Assembly: GCF_050947335.1 (NCBI RefSeq)
Contig: NC_134993.1
Coordinates: 62,001-126,000 of the forward strand
Origin: Megachile rotundata
Taxonomy: Eukaryota; Arthropoda; Insecta; Hymenoptera; Megachilidae
DNA length: 64,000 bases
Direction: 5' to 3'
Part shown: piece by piece, positions 56,733 through 64,000 of the stretch
Position numbering within the stretch: position 1 is the first letter of the stretch
Layout: each line of letters starts with the position of its first letter
Made by a program: the position numbers and the translations under genes
Notes under the pieces: generated by a model
What the model was told of the DNA's origin: nothing
Database searches by the model: none
The model's input: the letters and a program-made list of their open reading frames with translations, nothing else

Positions 56733-59700
56733 GATCACACAATCACGATCGCACAGTCACGATCACACGATCACGATCACACAATCACGATCACACAATC
56801 ACGTTCACACAATCACAAACACACAGTCGCGATCACTCGATCACGATCACACAATCACGATCACACAGTCACGATCACACAATCACAATCACACAATCAC
56901 AATATCACAATCACAATCACAATCACGATCACACAGTCACAATCACACAATCAGAGTCACACAATCACACTCACAACACCACAATCACACAATCACACAG
57001 CCACAATCCCACCATCACGATCACACAATCACGACCACACATTCACGGTCACAAAATCACAATCACACAATCACAGTCACACAATCACAATCACACAATC
57101 AAAATCACACAATCACAATCACACAATCAAGGTCACACAATGACGATCACACAATCACAATCACACAATCACGATCACACAATCACGATCACTCAATCAC
57201 AATCACACAATCACAAACACACAGTTGCGATCACACGATCACGATCACACGATCACGATCACACGATCACGATCACACGATCACGATCACACAATCACAA
57301 TCACACAATCAACGCCACACAATGACGATCACACAATCACCATCACACAATCTCGACCACACAATCACGATCACACAATCACGATCACACAATCACGTTC
57401 ACACAATCACAAACACACAGTCCCGACCACTCGATCACGATCACACAATCACGATCACACAGTCACGATCACACAATCACAATCACACAATCACAATATC
57501 ACAATCGCAATCACACAATCACAATAACACAATCAGACAATCACACAATCACACAATCACACAATCACACAATCACACAATCACGATCACACAATCATGA
57601 TCACACAATCACGATCACACAACCACGATCACACAATCACGATCACACAATCACGATCACACAATCACCATCACACAATCACCATCACACAATCACAATC
57701 ACACAATCAAGGTCACACAATGACGATCACACAATCACCATCACACAATCACGACCACTCAATCACGATCACACAATCACGTGCACACAATCACAAACAC
57801 ACAGTCCCGACCACTCGATCACGATCACACAATCACGATCACACAGTCACGATCACACAATCACAATCACACAATCACAATATCACAATCGCAATCACAC
57901 AATCACAATAACACAATCAGACAATCACACAATCACACAATCACACAATCACACAATCACACAATCCCGATCACACAATCATGATCACACAATCACGATC
58001 ACACAACCACGATCACACAATCACGATCACACAATCACGATCACACAATCACCATCACACAATCACCATCACACAACCACAATCACACAATCACACAGTC
58101 ACAATCCCACAATCACGATCACACAATCACGACCACACAGTCATGATCACACAATCACAATCATACAATCACAATCACACAATCACATTAACACAATCAA
58201 AATCACACAATCACAATCACACCATCAAGGTCACACAATGACGATCACACAATCACCATCACACAATCACGATCACACAATCACAATCACACAATCACGA
58301 TCACACAATCACGATCACTCAATCACAATCACACAATTACAAACACACAGTCGCGATCACACGATCACGATCACACGACCACGATCACACGATCACGATC
58401 ACACAATCACAATCACACAATCAAGGCCACACAATGACGATCACACAATCACCTTCACACAATCTCGACCACACAATCACGATCACACAATCACGATCAC
58501 ACAATCACGTTCACACAATCACAAACACACAGTCGCGATCACTCGATCACGATCACACAATCACGATCACACAGTCACGATCACACAATCACAATCGCAC
58601 AATCACGATCACACAATCACGATCACACAATCACGATCACACAATCACGATCACACAATCACCATCACACAATCACGATCACACAATCACGATCACACAA
58701 TCACAATCACACAATCACCATCACACAATCACAATCACACAATCAAGGTCACACAATGACGATCACACAATAACCATCACACAACCACGACCACACAATC
58801 ACGATCACACAATCACGCTCACGCAATCACGATCACACAATCACGACCACACAATCACGATCACACTATCACGATCACACAATCACAGTCACACAATCTC
58901 GATCACACAATCACGATCACACAATCACGATCACACAATCACCATCACACAATCACAATCACAATCACGATCACACAGTCACGAACACACCATCACGATC
59001 ACACAATCAAGGTCACACAATGACGATCACACAATCACCATCACACAATCACGATCACTCAATCACAATCACACAATCACAAACACACAGTCGCGATCAC
59101 ACGATCACGATCGCACGACCACGATCACACGATCACGATCACACAATCACAATCACACAATCAAGGCCACACAATGACGATCACACAATCACCATCACAC
59201 AATCTCGACCACACAATCACGATCACACAATCACGATTACACAATCACGTTCACACAATCACAAACACACAGTCGCGATCACTCGATCACGATCACACAA
59301 TCACAATCACACAGTCACGATCACACAATCACAATCGCACAATCACGATCACACAATCACGATCACACAATCACGGTCACACAATCACGATCACACAATC
59401 ACCATCACACAATCACGATCACACAATCACGATCACACAATCAGGATCACACAATCACCATCACACAATCACAATCACACAATCAAGGTCACACAATGAC
59501 GATCACACAATCACCATCACACAACCACGACCACACAATCACGATCACACAATCACGCTCACGCAATCACGATCACACAATCACGACCACACAATCACGA
59601 TCACACAATCACGATCACACAATCACGATCACACAATCACAAACACACAGTCGCGATCACACTATCACGATCACACAATCACAGTCACACAATCACAATC

Positions 59701-60580
59701 ACACAATCACAATCACAATCACGATCACACAGTCACGAACACACCATCACGATCACACAATCAAGGTCACACAATGACGATCACACAATCACCATCACAC
59801 AATCACGATCACTCAATCACAATCACACAATCACAAACACACAGTCGCGATCACACGATCACGATCGCACGACCACGATCACACGATCACGATCACACAA
59901 TCACAATCACACAATCAAGGCCACACAATGACGATCACACAATCACCATCACACAATCTCGACCACACAATCACGATCACACAATCACGATCACACAATC
60001 ACGTTCACACAATCACAAACACACAGTCGCGATCAGACGATCACGATCACACGATCACGATCACACGACCGCGATCACACGATCACGATCACACGATCAC
60101 GATCACACGAGCACGATCACACAATCACAATCACACAATCAAGGTCACACAATGACGATCACACCATCACCATCACACAATCACGACCACACAATCACGA
60201 TCACACAATCACGATCACACAATCACGTTCACACAATCACAAACACACAGTCGCGATCACTCGATCACGATCACACAATCACGATCACACAGTCACTATC
60301 ACACAATCACAATCACACAATCACAATATCACAATCGCAATCACACAATCACAATAACACAATCAGACAATCACACAATCACACAATCACACAATCACGA
60401 TCACACAATCACGATCACACAATCACGATCACACAATCACGTTCACACAATCACAAACACACAGTCCCGACCACTCGATCACGATCACACAATCACGATC
60501 ACACAGTCACGATCACACAATCACAATCACACAATCACAATATCACAATCGCAATCACACAATCACAATAACACAATCAG

Positions 60581-60636
60581 ACAATCACACAATCACACAA
60601 TCACACAATCACACAATCACACAATCACACAATCAC
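60581..60636. repeat. Octamer array (ACAATCAC)7
   Basis: Seven consecutive octamers, the longest pure 8-bp run I counted. It follows the same AATAACACAATCAG context as the five- and six-unit runs. Confidence 0.88.
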
Positions 60637-62037
60637 GATCACACAATCACAATCACACAATCACAATCACACAGACAAAATCACACAATCACAATCACAC
60701 AATCAAGGTCACACAATGACGATCACACAATCACTATCACACAATCACGGTCACACAATCACGATCACACAATCACGATCACTCAATCACAATCACAATC
60801 ACACAATCACAAACACACAGTCGCGATCACACGATCACGATCACACGATCACGATCACACGATCACGATCACACAATCACAATCACACAATCAAGGCCAC
60901 ACAATGACGATCACACAATCACCATCACACAATCTCGACCACACTATCACGATCACACAATCACGTTCACACAATCACAAACACACAGTCGCGATCACAC
61001 GATCACGATCACACAATCACGATCACACAGTCACGATCACACAATCACAATCACACAATCACGATCACATAATCACCATCACACAATCACGATCACACAA
61101 TCACAATCACACAATGACGATCACACCATCACCATCACACAATCACGACCACACAATCACGATCACACAATCACGATCACACAATCACGTTCACACAATC
61201 ACAAACACACAGTCGCGATCACTCGATCACGATCACACAATCACGATCACACAATCACGATCACTCAATCACAATCACACAATCACAAACACACAGTGGC
61301 GATCACACGATCACGATCACACGATCACGGTCACACGATCACGATCACACAATCACAATCAGACAATCGTTATCACACAATCACGATCACACAATCACGA
61401 TCACACAATCACAATCACACAATCACAATCACACAATCAAGGTCACACAATGACGATCACACAATCACAATCCCACAATCGCGATCACACGATCACGATC
61501 ACACTATCACGATCACACAATCACAATCACACAATCACGATCACACAATCACCATCACACAATCACGATCACACAATCACAATCACACAATGACGATCAC
61601 ACCATCACCATCACACAATCACAATCACACAATCACACAGTCACAATCCCACAATCACGATCACACAATCACGATCGCACAGTCACGATCACACGATCAC
61701 GATCACACAATCACAATCACACAATCACAATCACACAATCACGATCACACAGTCACCATCACACAATCACCATCACACAATCACGATCACACAATCAAGG
61801 TCACACAATGACGATCACACAATCACCATCACACAATCACGATCACACAATCACAATCACACAATCACGATCACACAATCACAATCACACAATCAAGGTC
61901 ACACAATGACGATCACACCATCACCATCACACAATCAGGACCACACAATCACGATCACACAATCACAAACACACAGTCGCGATCACTCGATCACGATCAC
62001 ACAATCACGATCACACAGTCACGATCACACAATCACA

Positions 62038-64000
62038 ATCACACAATCACGTTCACACAATCACAAACACACAGTCGCGATCACTCGATCACGATCACAC
62101 AATCACGATCACACAGTCACGATCACACAATCACAATCACACAATCACAATATCACAATCACAATCACAATCACGATCACACAGTCACAATCACACAATC
62201 AGAGTCACACAATCACACTCACAACACCACAATCACACAATCACACAGCCACAATCCCACCATCACGATCACACAATCACGACCACACATTCACGGTCAC
62301 AAAATCACAATCACACAATCACAGTCACACAATCACAATCACACAATCAAAATCACACAATCACAATCACACAATCAAGGTCACACAATGACGATCACAC
62401 AATCACAATCACACAATCACGATCACACAATCACGATCACTCAATCACAATCACACAATCACAAACACACAGTTGCGATCACACGATCACGATCACACGA
62501 TCACGATCACACGATCACGATCACACGATCACGATCACACAATCACAATCACACAATCAACGCCACACAATGACGATCACACAATCACCATCACACAATC
62601 TCGACCACACAATCACGATCACACAATCACGATCACACAATCACGTTCACACAATCACAAACACACAGTCCCGACCACTCGATCACGATCACACAATCAC
62701 GATCACACAGTCACGATCACACAATCACAATCACACAATCACAATATCACAATCGCAATCACACAATCACAATAACACAATCAGACAATCACACAATCAC
62801 ACAATCACACAATCACACAATCACACAATCACGATCACACAATCATGATCACACAATCACGATCACACAACCACGATCACACAATCACGATCACACAATC
62901 ACGATCACACAATCACCATCACACAATCACCATCACACAATCACAATCACACAATCAAGGTCACACAATGACGATCACACAATCACCATCACACAATCAC
63001 GACCACTCAATCACGATCACACAATCACGTGCACACAATCACAAACACACAGTCCCGACCACTCGATCACGATCACACAATCACGATCACACAGTCACGA
63101 TCACACAATCACAATCACACAATCACAATATCACAATCGCAATCACACAATCACAATAACACAATCAGACAATCACACAATCACACAATCACACAATCAC
63201 ACAATCACACAATCCCGATCACACAATCATGATCACACAATCACGATCACACAACCACGATCACACAATCACGATCACACAATCACGATCACACAATCAC
63301 CATCACACAATCACCATCACACAACCACAATCACACAATCACACAGTCACAATCCCACAATCACGATCACACAATCACGACCACACAGTCATGATCACAC
63401 AATCACAATCATACAATCACAATCACACAATCACATTAACACAATCAAAATCACACAATCACAATCACACCATCAAGGTCACACAATGACGATCACACAA
63501 TCACCATCACACAATCACGATCACACAATCACAATCACACAATCACGATCACACAATCACGATCACTCAATCACAATCACACAATTACAAACACACAGTC
63601 GCGATCACACGATCACGATCACACGACCACGATCACACGATCACGATCACACAATCACAATCACACAATCAAGGCCACACAATGACGATCACACAATCAC
63701 CTTCACACAATCTCGACCACACAATCACGATCACACAATCACGATCACACAATCACGTTCACACAATCACAAACACACAGTCGCGATCACTCGATCACGA
63801 TCACACAATCACGATCACACAGTCACGATCACACAATCACAATCGCACAATCACGATCACACAATCACGATCACACAATCACGATCACACAATCACGATC
63901 ACACAATCACCATCACACAATCACGATCACACAATCACGATCACACAATCACAATCACACAATCACCATCACACAATCACAATCACACAATCAAGGTCAC
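62038..64000. repeat. Copy of 56.79-58.75 kb at +5,248 bp, cut by window end
   Basis: Landmarks at 57140, 57597, 57781 and 57981 recur at 62388, 62845, 63029 and 63229, all at +5,248, and the match continues to the last base. The left edge lies near 62040, where the upstream sequences stop matching. The second copy extends beyond the window, so its full length is unknown. Confidence 0.9.

Larger units (their letters stand above)
56310..62037. repeat. Higher-order repeat R, unit 3
   Basis: Opens like units 1 and 2. After the hexamer array it is shortened: AATATCACAATCACAATC near 56.9 kb joins directly to the AGTCACAATCACACAATC segment. 58238-59174 parallels 13004-13940 at +45,234. An 84-bp (six-unit) insertion relative to P appears before 59496. 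Octamer runs of 4 units (60367-60398) and 7 units (60581-60636) mark the range of 8-bp copy-number variation. No gene is seen. Confidence 0.86.

Noticed and set aside
1..64000. G-quadruplex-forming sequence on the G/T-rich strand
   Set aside because: The G residues are isolated (GTGATTGTG). GG occurs only at sparse variants such as AAGGTCAC, so the runs needed for a quadruplex are absent.
1..64000. An integrated mobile element, virus or gene hidden within the satellite
   Set aside because: Reading from start to end I found no stretch of even about 50 bases that departs from the 6/8-bp grammar.

Overview
The whole 64,000-base window is satellite DNA. I find no credible protein-coding gene, RNA gene, transposon, CRISPR array or unique-sequence island in it. 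Almost every base fits a grammar of two words: a hexamer AATCAC (with variants GATCAC, CATCAC, TATCAC, AGTCAC, AAACAC and others) and an octamer, which is AC plus the same hexamer. One of each gives the 14-bp unit ACAATCACAATCAC, which dominates. Runs of hexamers alone make 6-bp arrays and short runs of octamers alone make 8-bp arrays. The + strand is very poor in G, and every copy I read lies in the same orientation. No gene or family marker identifies the species. Tens of kilobases of simple-sequence satellite with multi-kilobase higher-order duplication suggest eukaryotic heterochromatin (pericentromeric, subtelomeric or a giant minisatellite), probably from a long-read assembly.

Layout. 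1-1132 is a nearly pure 14-bp array that begins before the window. 1133-10523 is a mosaic of degenerate 14-bp units with embedded hexamer arrays and a clean 1,752-bp tandem duplication (about 6.22-7.98 and 7.98-9.73 kb). 10524-31878 is a higher-order repeat, here called P: two long copies (10524 and 19848), a short deletion derivative (17361) and a third copy (25997) that later diverges. 31879-43030 is a second higher-order repeat, D: units of 4,379 and 4,699 bp plus a truncated third, each with a homogeneous 14-bp array of 1.3-1.95 kb; the two complete units also carry hexamer arrays of about 465 bp. 43031-45609 is a junction mosaic. 45610-64000 is a third higher-order repeat, R (starts at 45610, 51850 and 56310), related to P; the last 1.96 kb repeats 56.79-58.75 kb at a 5,248-bp offset.

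The long open frames are by-products of the repeat. The + strand motif contains no TA or TG dinucleotide, so stops and starts occur only at rare variants, and the 14-bp period cycles the reading frame to give a monotonous 14-residue peptide. Most of the ATGs come from one satellite variant, AATGACGATCAC.

The most informative content is evolutionary. Two co-segregating variants split the eight copies of one hexamer-array module into two subfamilies. Copy number in those arrays varies on one side of an internal AATCGC island and is nearly fixed on the other. Private variants, local AATCGC amplification and nested duplications record recent turnover. Collapse or misjoining during assembly is the main caveat for copy numbers and order.
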